Shown here: positions 40,294 to 47,865 of the stretch, one piece after another
Layout of the letters: each line of letters begins with the position of its first letter
How positions within the stretch are numbered: position 1 is the first letter of the stretch
From: Candidatus Zambryskibacteria bacterium RIFCSPLOWO2_01_FULL_39_39
Lineage (GTDB): Bacteria > Patescibacteriota > Minisyncoccia > Phycocordibacterales > WO2-35-19
Length of the DNA stretch: 49,594 nucleotides
Direction of reading: 5' to 3'
Assembly (NCBI GenBank): GCA_001823925.1
Contig: MHWB01000008.1
Span: forward strand, 1 to 49,594
Position numbers and translations under genes: made by a program
The notes under the pieces: generated by a model
Databases searched by the model: none
Told to the model about the DNA's origin: nothing
The model's input: only the letters and a program-made list of their open reading frames with translations

Positions 40294-40326
40294 GCCGCCC
40301 GGCTTTCGTTGGGCGGCTTTTTATTT
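40294..40326 (+). terminator. Terminator of the 139-residue protein gene
   Basis: GCCGCCC-(10 nt)-GGGCGGC followed by TTTTTATTT. Strong factor-independent terminator. Confidence 0.9.
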
Positions 40327-40358
40327 ACCGTTACATTTAAATATTAAATTTTGCGAAG

Positions 40359-40787
40359 TGGTGGAGATGCCGATATTGAAACCGGATGCAAACAAGTTTT
40401 GATAATGCTTCTACGCGATGTATTCAACTTTATTCTGTCTTGCGACAGAAATTTGATATTTGTTCTATAAAGTTAACGAAACAAACAAATATCTAGTTTC
40501 TTATTTCAAATATAGAGCGAAACACTTTCTATATTCTAAGCCCGATTTATTACAATCATTCTTTTCTCCGGACGAAAAAAAGATGACCGTCGCTTAGGCG
40601 AACTTAATAAAATTAAGTTCTGACATAAGCGAAAGCAAAGTCATTGACTCCAAAATATGGAGAAACAACAGCTTTTGCTTGTGCAACAATGTTTTTAGCA
40701 TTTATGCTTTCCAAACTTTTAAAGAGTTTTTGGAGCTCTACCGCGCGCATTGTCAAAGAATCTCATTTGTCTAAACCTGTCATCCCC
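40359..40787 (-). ncRNA. ssrA: tmRNA
   Basis: The ends form a tRNA-like domain: 5' GGGGATG pairs over 7 bp (one G-U) with 3' CATCTCC, followed by A and an encoded CCA. Near the 5' end ACAGGTTTAGACAAATGAGA matches the conserved tmRNA start (GGTTTCGAC type). The T arm CCGGTTTCAATATCGG precedes the acceptor. A nested hairpin TCGCTTA ... GAACTTAAT/ATTAAGTTC ... TAAGCGA (40590-40632) corresponds to helix H5 holding the tag stop codon. From the likely GCA resume codon (40684) the tag would be 23 residues ending NDFAFAYVRT. It is just downstream of smpB on the same strand. Rescues stalled ribosomes with SmpB. Confidence 0.85.
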
Positions 40788-40826
40788 GTTCTAGAATCTA
40801 GAGTCTGGAATCTAGAGTCCAGGACG
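40788..40826. repeat. CTAGAATCTAGA-type repeat between smpB and ssrA
   Basis: TTCTAGAATCTAGAGTCTGG then AATCTAGAGTCCAGG: tandem and inverted copies of a TCTAGA-based unit. A related CTAGAATCTAGAATCT stretch is inside rnhA at about 9220. Confidence 0.65.
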
Positions 40827-40895
40827 GGAACTTTTGGATATTTATTTTTTCATTTTACGTCCACCAGCTTGTTTCCAGATTCTGGTTCCTGGATT

Positions 40896-41336
40896 CTAGC
40901 TTCTGGTTTCTCTCCTCACCTCTCTCTCCGTATCTCTCTTTTTAATACTCTCGCGTTTGTCGTATTTTTTCTTGCCACGAACCATGGCGATTTCTAATTT
41001 GAGCTTTCTACCCTTATTATACACCGAAATTGGTATAATTGTCAATCCTTTCTGTGACTCCTCTTTTGAAAGACGTTCTATTTCCTTTTTTGTTACAAGC
41101 AGGCGGCGATTTCGCAAGGGATTGTAACCATTGGGGGTGTTCCCCGACTGGTAAGGGGGGATTTGCATATTGATGACATAAGCCTCGCTGCCCCTTATGG
41201 TGATATGGCCCCCCTCCAAAGAGCCTTGCCCTTTTTTGAGAGATTTAACCTCAAAACCAAGCAATTCTATGCCGGCCTCGATTTTTTCAAGGATTTCGTA
41301 ATTAAAATATGCTTTTTTGTTCTGTATCAGGGGCAT
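40896..41336 (-). CDS. smpB: SsrA-binding protein SmpB
   Basis: A 146-residue protein with all SmpB blocks: NKKAYFNYEILEKIEAGIEL, LGFEVKSLKKGQGSLEGGHI, YVINMQIPPYQSGN, NPLRNRRLLVTKKEIERL and LTIIPISVYNKGRKLKLEIA. It binds tmRNA and takes the place of an anticodon arm in trans-translation. The C-terminus is very basic and charged (KRDTEREVRRETRS), running into a repeat. tmRNA lies about 110 bp downstream on the same strand, so the two partners sit together. Confidence 0.95.
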   Translation of the reverse strand: MPLIQNKKAYFNYEILEKIEAGIELLGFEVKSLKKGQGSLEGGHITIRGSEAYVINMQIPPYQSGNTPNGYNPLRNRRLLVTKKEIERLSKEESQKGLTIIPISVYNKGRKLKLEIAMVRGKKKYDKRESIKKRDTEREVRRETRS

Positions 41337-41443
41337 TTATAGTGAGTTTACTTGTACTGAGGGATTCGAAGTATTAAACCCATATTTCATATAATATCAT
41401 TTTCGTGCTATTATTGCTCCGTTACTTCGGTAACTCAAAAATT

Positions 41444-43360
41444 ATGGCAAAGCAAAACAAAAAAAATGACCCTAAAAAAGTTTTTTTGGACAAAATTCCA
41501 AATGGAGCAATGAAGAGTTCTTTTTTTGGTAATTTTGCAATTAGTATTTTGATTTTGTTTTTTGTAATCTCTATTTATTCTTTAGTTTCTAATAATAAAA
41601 ACAAAGAGAAGATAAGCATTTCCGAACTGGCAAAATCGGTGCAAGGGGGTGTAATTAAAGAAATTTCAGTCAAAAACGGAGTGATTGAAGCCGTATTTAA
41701 AGACGAAACGATTAAGACTTCAAAAAAAGAAGATAGTTCAAGTATTGCCGAAACTCTTGCTAGTTATGGAGTTACCACCGAAGATCTTAGTAAAATAAAG
41801 GTAAGTGTAAATCAGGATGGCGGGTTTTTCTACTGGCTCTTAAATCTTTCGCCAATATTATTCCCCATTCTTTTCATTGCTGTTTTTATTTGGCTTATGA
41901 CTCGTCAGATAAAAGGGGCGGGGATGCAAGCATTTTCGTTTGGTCAATCAAGAGCAAGGCTCACAGCTCCAGATGATACTAAACAAAAAGTAACATTTAA
42001 AGACGTGGCTGGATGTAAAGAAGCCAAAGAAGAGCTATCGGAAATTGTAGATTTTCTTAAAAATCCTAAAAAGTTTTTTGAAATTGGTGCCAGGATCCCC
42101 AAGGGAATACTCCTCATGGGCGCTCCCGGGACTGGTAAAACGCTTTTGGCTAGGGCGGTGGCCGGTGAAGCAAATGTCGCCTTCTTTTCTATTTCTGGCT
42201 CTGAATTTGTAGAAATGTTTGTTGGGGTAGGAGCTTCTAGAGTTAGAGATCTTTTTAATGTTGCCAAAAAAGCGGCGCCCGCCATTATCTTTATGGATGA
42301 GATTGATGCCGTGGGTAGAGTGCGTGGTGGAGGTATGGGTGGTGGCAATGATGAAAGAGAACAAACTTTGAACCAGATTTTAGTTGAAATGGATGGTTTT
42401 GAACCGGCTGAAAAGGTGGTGGTAATGGCGGCTACCAATCGGCCAGATGTTTTAGACCCCGCCTTACTTCGTCCGGGAAGGTTTGACAGGAGGGTTACTA
42501 TTGATTTACCAGATAGAGCCGACAGAGAAGAAATTTTAAAAATTCACTCAAAAGAAAAACCGTTTGCCGAAGATGTAAACTTGGCCGTTGTAGCTGAGAG
42601 GACGCCTGGGTTTTCTGGGGCTGATTTATACTCACTTATGAATGAGGCGGCAATCTTGGCCGCCAGAGAAAACAGGACTAAGGTGGCTCAATTTGATTTG
42701 GTGCGTTCTATTGAAAAGGTGATGCTTGGTCCAGAAAGACGTAGCCACATCTTGTCCAAAAAAGAAAAAGAAATCACCGCTTATCATGAAGCTGGGCACG
42801 CATTGGTCGCAAGTGTCTTGCCATATGCCGATCCGGTACACAAAATTTCTATAATTTCTCGTGGTCGGGCTGCAGGATACACCTTGAAACTTCCGATTGA
42901 AGATAGAAAGCTCCAGTCTAAAAATGAATTTTTAGATGATATTGCAATGTCTCTAGGTGGTTATGTTACGGAACAAGTGGTTTTTGGAGATTTGACTACG
43001 GGCCCATCAAATGATTTGCAGGTTTCTACCGCCTTAGCTCGAGATATGGTGACCAAGTATGGTATGTCAGAAAATCTGGGACCTATAGCCCTTGAAGGTG
43101 CGGGAGGTAAAGCGCTTTTTGGCAGGGGAGTAAATGAAAAAGAATATTCAGAAGAAGTGGGCTCTTTGATAGACAAAGAAGTTTCCAAAATAATGAAAGA
43201 CGCACATGAAAAAGCCTTGAAAATTATTACCGAAAACAGAGCGCTCCTTGATATTATTGCCAAAAGGCTCGTAGAAACAGAATCAATTGAACGCGACGAA
43301 TTTGAAAATATTTTGATCTCAAACGGTATCCAACCCAAGAAAAAAGAAATTTTGGTCTAA
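41444..43360 (+). CDS. ftsH: ATP-dependent zinc metalloprotease FtsH
   Basis: Membrane-bound AAA+ protease that degrades unassembled or misfolded membrane proteins; 638 residues. Two membrane helices flank an outer domain ([39 protein letters not shown]). Then Walker A ([20 protein letters not shown]), Walker B ([15 protein letters not shown]), second region of homology ([14 protein letters not shown]) and the zinc site HEAGH in [14 protein letters not shown]. The start at 41444 (MAKQNKK) fits the usual short N-terminus; an upstream TTG would add residues read from the promoter. TGC-TATTAT lies about 30 nt upstream. Confidence 0.97.
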   Translation: MAKQNKKNDPKKVFLDKIPNGAMKSSFFGNFAISILILFFVISIYSLVSNNKNKEKISISELAKSVQGGVIKEISVKNGVIEAVFKDETIKTSKKEDSSSIAETLASYGVTTEDLSKIKVSVNQDGGFFYWLLNLSPILFPILFIAVFIWLMTRQIKGAGMQAFSFGQSRARLTAPDDTKQKVTFKDVAGCKEAKEELSEIVDFLKNPKKFFEIGARIPKGILLMGAPGTGKTLLARAVAGEANVAFFSISGSEFVEMFVGVGASRVRDLFNVAKKAAPAIIFMDEIDAVGRVRGGGMGGGNDEREQTLNQILVEMDGFEPAEKVVVMAATNRPDVLDPALLRPGRFDRRVTIDLPDRADREEILKIHSKEKPFAEDVNLAVVAERTPGFSGADLYSLMNEAAILAARENRTKVAQFDLVRSIEKVMLGPERRSHILSKKEKEITAYHEAGHALVASVLPYADPVHKISIISRGRAAGYTLKLPIEDRKLQSKNEFLDDIAMSLGGYVTEQVVFGDLTTGPSNDLQVSTALARDMVTKYGMSENLGPIALEGAGGKALFGRGVNEKEYSEEVGSLIDKEVSKIMKDAHEKALKIITENRALLDIIAKRLVETESIERDEFENILISNGIQPKKKEILV

Positions 43361-43389
43361 TTATTTTTTTGTGTTATATTTTGAGCTAT

Positions 43390-43462
43390 GCGCGGTTAGC
43401 TCAGTTGGTAGAGCAGACGACTTATACTCGTCCTGTCGGGGGTTCGAATCCCTCACCGCGCA
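43390..43462 (+). tRNA. tRNA-Ile, anticodon UAU
   Basis: Full cloverleaf: acceptor GCGCGGT/ACCGCGC, D arm GCTCAGTTGGTAGAGC, anticodon arm GACGA-CTTATAC-TCGTC, T arm GGGGGTTCGAATCCCTC. Loop bases 34-36 are T-A-T, reading AUA. CCA is not encoded. Confidence 0.93.
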
Positions 43463-43768
43463 CTTCGATAAGCTCAGTGTAAACTATTTTACTCCATATG
43501 TACTGCCATTTTTTGGATTAAATATTTGGCGAGGAGGGGGTACTTTTTTAATTCAAAATCTTCTTCAATGAGGAGACGAGCTTCTAGACGAGCCGCTTCT
43601 ACCATTTTGATATTTTTGAGCGCTTCCATTGCCAAGTCGGAGACACCCCACTGCTTCCCGCCGGCCAAGTCGCCCGTGCCCCTTTGCTTTAAATCAGCCT
43701 CGGCTAATTCAAAGCCATTTTTGGCGGTGGTAAAAGATTTTAAACGGGCAATGGTTTTGTTCCCGCCT

Positions 43769-43792
43769 TCGCCAAAGCTTCGGCGTGGCAAG
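43769..43792. repeat. In-frame palindrome in recG (LPRRSFGEGG type)
   Basis: CTTCGCCAAAGCTTCGGCG core, encoding LPRRSFGEGG between motif V and VI regions. The same GCTTCGCCAAGC unit precedes fusA. Confidence 0.65.
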
Positions 43793-44531
43793 TCAGCAAA
43801 AACAAAACAATAAGGTTTGTAAGAACTTCTTAAAACTCTACCTCGAAGCTGGTGCAGTTGGGCCATGCCAAATCTTTCAGCATTTTCAATGATGATAACG
43901 GTGGCATTTGGCACGTTGACCCCTACTTCTACGACCGAAGTTGCTACCAAAATATCAATTTTGCCGTCTTTAAAATTTCTCATAACATTTTCTTTTTCTG
44001 CTGGTTTTAATTTTCCCGTAATAGCCCCCACTTTGAATTCTGGAAAAACCTTTCCTTGAAGTCTTGCGGTTTCTGATGTGACAGATCTGGTGTTGATAGC
44101 ATTTTCCTTGTCCGGATCTGGGTCATTTATGCGAGGACAAATAACAAATACTTGTCGGCCAGTTTTTAATTCTGCTCTTACTCTTTCATAAATTTCTTCT
44201 CTTTCGTGTGGTAAAACTATTTTTGTTTCTGGTATCTGCCTTCCCGGAGGCAGTTCATCGAGGATAGAGAGATCCAAATCTCCAAATATGGTGAGAGCCA
44301 AGGTGCGCGGTATTGGGGTAGCGGTCATAGATAAAAGATGTGGTGCGATGTCGTGCTTCTTGCGGAGATCTTTCCTTTGTTTTACACCAAAGCGATGTTG
44401 CTCGTCTATGATTATGAGGGCCAAATTTTTGAAGCTGACAGTTTTTTGAATGAGAGAGTGGGTACCGATGAGGATCGGTATCTCTCCGTTTGCTACCCAT
44501 TTCAAAAGTTGAGGTTTTGATATCTTAGTCC

Positions 44532-44584
44532 AAGCCAAGGTCGGACCTTTGGGACTGGGGCAGTTTAAGGTCCGACCTTGGCTT
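44532..44584. repeat. In-frame 18-bp perfect palindrome in recG
   Basis: AAGCCAAGGTCGGACCTT (44532-44549) pairs perfectly with AAGGTCCGACCTTGGCTT (44567-44584). It encodes GRTLNCPSPKGPTLAW-like extra residues between helicase motifs Ia and II. Confidence 0.85.
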
Positions 44585-44725
44585 ATTTTTGAGGGAAATT
44601 TTTTGGCACCACTGCTTGTAAGTAGACCAATTTGAAGTTTGTATTTAGAAAAATATTCTATAAAAGATTCAAAATGTTGCTCAGCCAAAATTTCGGTTGG
44701 TGCCATATAGGCTACTTGTAAATTG

Positions 44726-44745
44726 CCCGCCTGCGCAGGTAGGCC
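44726..44745. repeat. In-frame LPAQAG palindrome in recG
   Basis: CCTGCGCAGG core; encodes LPAQAG, the same insertion as in pnp at 19825. Confidence 0.75.
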
Positions 44746-45739
44746 AGACTTTTTATCGAGAGGCAGGGTGGAAACTGTGGCAAAGCTTGCGGTTGCAGCA
44801 ACTGCTGTTTTACCACTACCTACGTCCCCCTCTAAGAGTCGTGACATCGGATGGCCTGTTTTAAAATCATTAAGGATTGCTTTGATGGACTCGTTTTGGG
44901 CAGAAGTGAGAGGGAAGGGGAAAGTTTTTACAAAGTTTAAAATCTCTTCTTTCTTTTTTGATATGGTGAAAGAATTTTCTTTCTGGGCGATATATTTTTC
45001 TTTTTGTCTGTCGAGCTGAATAAAAATATTTCTTCAAAGGCAAATCTTTTTCGAGCTACTTCGGCGTCCTCTTTTTTTCTGGGGGCATGTATCCAAATAA
45101 GAGAAGTCTTAAGAGAAGGCAAATTATATTTTTTTAAAATCTCGGGAGGGATGTGGTCTTCTATATTTTCTAAAACATTGCTCCTAAATATTTTTTGTAA
45201 AAAATGATAAATCCAATTTGAAGAAATACCTCGACTTTCTGGATAAACAGGGGAGAGGCTGTGCCCGTCTTCTCCGGGGAACAGTGAGTCGCTCGCCCCT
45301 TCTGGGACTTCGGACACCTTTTCTATTTTTGGATTTGAAAAATAAAGTTCTGAAATTTTCGTCTCGTTAGTGCTTGGTATCTTTGTTCGCCTTTGGCTCA
45401 CCCGACCCTCAACTCGTACTAAATCACCTTCAAAAAACATTTTAGCGATATATGGTTGAGAAAACCAAATAATTTTTATTTTCCCGGTAGAGTCCTCCAC
45501 TTCGGCAGTTCCAATAGGGACGTGGGATTTAAAAGTTTTGGCTGTTTTTAAATTTGATATTTTGCCAAAAATTACCACATCTTCTCCTGCAATTAAAAAT
45601 TCAGTAGCTTTGATGCGACCAGCCTCCCCATATCTAACGGGGAAATGTCTCAATAAATCTGCTACTTTTTTGAGACGCATTTTAGAGAGCGCTTTTTTTT
45701 GAAAAGGTGATAGTCTTTGGATTGATTCAAGGGGAGTGT

Positions 45740-45994
45740 CTATTCTAATTGTATTGTTGGACATTGTTTTCCTCCTTCGCATAAATCTTCGGCGGGACAA
45801 AGAAATTCGCAATTGGGCCCCGTGCGACCAACATAAGATCCATCTGGGCAAAGTTTGGCGTCCATGGTGCAGGCTACCGGCTCTGTTTGGTTTGGATTGG
45901 TGTACTTTATTGGGTCTGGATTGTAAATATAAAGCAAGCCACCAAGAATAAAGACGACGATGGTAAATATGATGATTAAAATTCTGTTATTCAT
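45740..45994 (-). CDS. Small membrane-anchored Cys-rich protein
   Basis: An 84-residue protein: N-terminal membrane helix (ILIIIFTIVVFILGGLLYIY) and a Cys-rich outer domain, CTMDAKLCPDGSYVGRTGPN then CEFLCPAEDLCEGGKQCP. The 'CPDGSxVGRxGPxCEF' motif is common in small secreted Patescibacteria proteins; Kazal-like in cysteine spacing. Its 3' end overlaps the recG start by 25 bp, so translation may be coupled. Function unknown. Confidence 0.75.
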   Translation of the reverse strand: MNNRILIIIFTIVVFILGGLLYIYNPDPIKYTNPNQTEPVACTMDAKLCPDGSYVGRTGPNCEFLCPAEDLCEGGKQCPTIQLE

Positions 45995-45998
45995 CTCG

Positions 45999-46466
45999 CT
46001 ATTCTACGGTTACCATACCGACCGCAGAAGAATTTAAGTGGTTGTGATAACCCCATGATCCAATTTTGTCAAAAACAAAAGTATATGATTTCTTTCCCTT
46101 TTCTGCGCTTTTGTATTGATCAAATTCTGGGTAGATGGTGTGTGATGGATGGGGGTCTGAAGCGACAGACATACCACCATTACTTTCGTTTATAAATGTT
46201 ACCGAGTCACCCTTTTTAACCGTGATAGTTTTTGGTGAAAATACACTTCCATTGTAAGTTACTGTCACTACGCTTTCACTCACTGTGCCCGTCTCCATTT
46301 TGGTTCCGTCTGGGACCGGTACACCGTTTACTTGCGGACCAGCCTCATTTGCACCAGAAGTGGTCTCTTTGTTATCTATCACCGGAGCGTTGCTTTTGCC
46401 AAAAAATAAGAAGAACCCTCCAATAATAACTATAATAATTGCGATAACTATGAGTGTTTTGTTCAT
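45999..46466 (-). CDS. Membrane-anchored cupredoxin-like protein
   Basis: A 155-residue protein with an N-terminal anchor (TLIVIAIIIVIIGGFFLFFG), a flexible Asn/Glu/Pro linker and a cupredoxin-like beta-sandwich: VTVTYNGSVFSPKTITVKKG, DSVTFINESN, HPSHTIYPEFDQ and GSWGYHNHLNSSAVGMVTVE. The His ligands are present, but the Cys of the blue-copper site (normally Y-x-C-x-x-H) is replaced, the segment reading YHNHLN. If it binds copper the site is not type 1. The start at 46466 begins the membrane helix. It stops 4 bp before the Cys-rich protein gene. Confidence 0.8.
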   Translation of the reverse strand: MNKTLIVIAIIIVIIGGFFLFFGKSNAPVIDNKETTSGANEAGPQVNGVPVPDGTKMETGTVSESVVTVTYNGSVFSPKTITVKKGDSVTFINESNGGMSVASDPHPSHTIYPEFDQYKSAEKGKKSYTFVFDKIGSWGYHNHLNSSAVGMVTVE

Positions 46467-46528
46467 AATATTTTTTAAAATAAATTGATAATTTCGTGTC
46501 CCAAGCTTATCTTTTAATTGTACAAAAA

Positions 46529-47398
46529 TCAATGACTTAATGATTGAGCAATCTTTTTAAAGGTCCCAGTACCTGATGTTGATTCTACTAGGGTGGCGAG
46601 CTCCTTAACTTCTCCTGTCATAGCAGCTCTTGCAAATATATTGAATACCTCTTCTCTCGAAGAAAAGCTATCTTTTTTCTTCTCGTATATCTTATCGATA
46701 AGTTCATTAAATTTTTTTCTTACTTCTGCATATGCAAAATCTTTCATGGTTATTTCAAGAGAAGGAATTTGTCCAGCTTCGATTTCCTTAACACGAATAG
46801 CGGCAACATCGGGATTAGAAAATTTTTCTCTAGCCTTTAATATATTCTTATATTCGTTCTCCAACGGTGGGATATCTTGTAGTTGAGGATAAAATCGCTT
46901 GGTCAACTCTTCTGTTACGGCTTCGTCTATGTCGTTGAAATAAGTTGATCTGGTGGATGGGGTAGCGACATTTTTTTGTCGCACTGCCAGCCCGGTTCTA
47001 TGAGAAACGAAGCCGTCATTATATTTTTCATCGATTTGAACTGCGTTAAACGCTAAAAAATGAATGAGTTCGTGAGAGATCACTTGTGCAAACTGTAAAG
47101 GGCTTTTTATTGTCCAACCCAAAACAACCACAATCTGTTTATCTTGTTCATAAAATGCACTTGTATTTACATCCCCACCTTCAAGATGTCTAATTAAATC
47201 ATCTGACATTTTTGATTTATCTAGTATATGAACATGTGTTTCTCTGATATCTAGAGGTTTTGCTCCGTATTGGGATAAAAACACATTCAGCTTTTCTATT
47301 ATCGCCCCAATAATCTCTTTTTCTTCATTTGTCTTTTCTCTTTCCGAATCCTCATATCGTCTTTCTGCCAAAAACTTCTCTTCCAGTTTTTTAACCAC
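46529..47398 (-). CDS. Zinc-peptidase-like protein, start uncertain
   Basis: A 289-residue protein with a HExxH motif in QFAQVISHELIHFLAFNAVQ, then DEAVTEELTKRFYPQ about 60 residues later, which could give the third ligand (Glu). That pattern is gluzincin-like. The GTG at 47398 is the only usual start, but the frame stays open upstream to about 47510 and encodes a hydrophobic, natural-looking extension (ILAINLTTINPERISSVDKI) with TATAAT at 47493-47498 ahead of it. No ATG, GTG or TTG occurs there; an ATA at 47488 lies 4 nt after that box. The true start may be mutated or non-standard. Confidence 0.65.
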   Translation of the reverse strand: MVKKLEEKFLAERRYEDSEREKTNEEKEIIGAIIEKLNVFLSQYGAKPLDIRETHVHILDKSKMSDDLIRHLEGGDVNTSAFYEQDKQIVVVLGWTIKSPLQFAQVISHELIHFLAFNAVQIDEKYNDGFVSHRTGLAVRQKNVATPSTRSTYFNDIDEAVTEELTKRFYPQLQDIPPLENEYKNILKAREKFSNPDVAAIRVKEIEAGQIPSLEITMKDFAYAEVRKKFNELIDKIYEKKKDSFSSREEVFNIFARAAMTGEVKELATLVESTSGTGTFKKIAQSLSH

Positions 47399-47522
47399 TT
47401 CCTCCCGTTGCTCTGGAGTGCCGCCAACTATTTTATCTACTGATGATATGCGCTCCGGATTTATAGTAGTAAGGTTAATGGCTAATATCGCTATTATAAC
47501 CCAAAAAACAAAACTTTACCTT

Positions 47523-47681
47523 TTAATTTTTTCTAGTATCCGCCCAAAACGAGAGCACTCCTAAGGCCAAAAAGAGCCCGGCTTCCAACCAATTTTGTTT
47601 TTGAAAAGACTCAATTAAGGCAATTCCAAAAAAGAGCATAAATATCGCCAAGTTTGTATTTGTAAATTTTATATTTTTCAT
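47523..47681 (-). CDS. 52-residue two-helix membrane protein
   Basis: A short gene: MKNIKFTNTNLAIFMLFFGI, then ALIESFQKQN, and LEAGLFLALGVLSFWADTRK. Two hydrophobic helices with a polar turn make a hairpin in the membrane. It is supported by an ideal TGC-TATAAT promoter ending 7 nt before the ATG. It is followed by the zinc-peptidase-like gene on the same strand. Function unknown. Confidence 0.65.
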   Translation of the reverse strand: MKNIKFTNTNLAIFMLFFGIALIESFQKQNWLEAGLFLALGVLSFWADTRKN

Positions 47682-47688
47682 GTTTTAT

Positions 47689-47697
47689 ATTATAGCA
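47689..47697 (-). promoter_or_regulatory. Extended -10 of the 52-residue protein gene
   Basis: On the minus strand TGC-TATAAT ending 7 nt before the ATG. Confidence 0.6.
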
Positions 47698-47777
47698 TTT
47701 TTTCTCCACCTTAATTTTTTGAAACTTTGATAAAAGCTCAATTTCATGCAAGAATAATCAGACAAGTATATAAAAAT

Positions 47778-47865
47778 GGAAGGTTGCCGGAGCGGTTAAC
47801 GGAACGGTTTGCTAAACCGTGGCCCCCTTTAAAGGGGCCCGTGGGTTCGAATCCCACACCTTCCG
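47778..47865 (+). tRNA. tRNA-Ser, anticodon GCU
   Basis: Class II tRNA: acceptor GGAAGGT/ACCTTCC, anticodon arm GGTTT-GCT-AAACC, long variable arm GCCCCCTTTAAAGGGGC, T arm GTGGGTTCGAATCCCAC, discriminator G. Its last bases (CCG) start the left 120-bp inverted repeat. Confidence 0.95.

Larger units (their letters stand above)
43489..45764 (-). pseudogene. recG: ATP-dependent DNA helicase RecG, with a frameshift
   Basis: RecG rescues stalled forks by branch migration. The N-terminal part (45764 down to about 45020) has the wedge OB region (AGEDVVIFGKISNLKTAKTF) and stops being RecG-like after KRFAFEEIFLF. Reading then continues in another frame with LDRQKEKYIAQKENSFTISK, through SRLLEGDVGSGKTAVA (Walker A), IIDEQHRFGV (DEQH box), the helicase C-terminal motifs and QLRGRVLRS. 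One base is missing near 45018-45026, next to a run of A/T. It may be a true mutation or an assembly error. AGGAGG precedes the start at 45764. Three palindromic elements are in frame in the C-terminal half. Confidence 0.9.

Noticed and set aside
40644-40997. A 117-residue plus-strand open frame over the tmRNA region
   Set aside because: It is antisense to the tmRNA 5' half and runs through repeats into the antisense of smpB.
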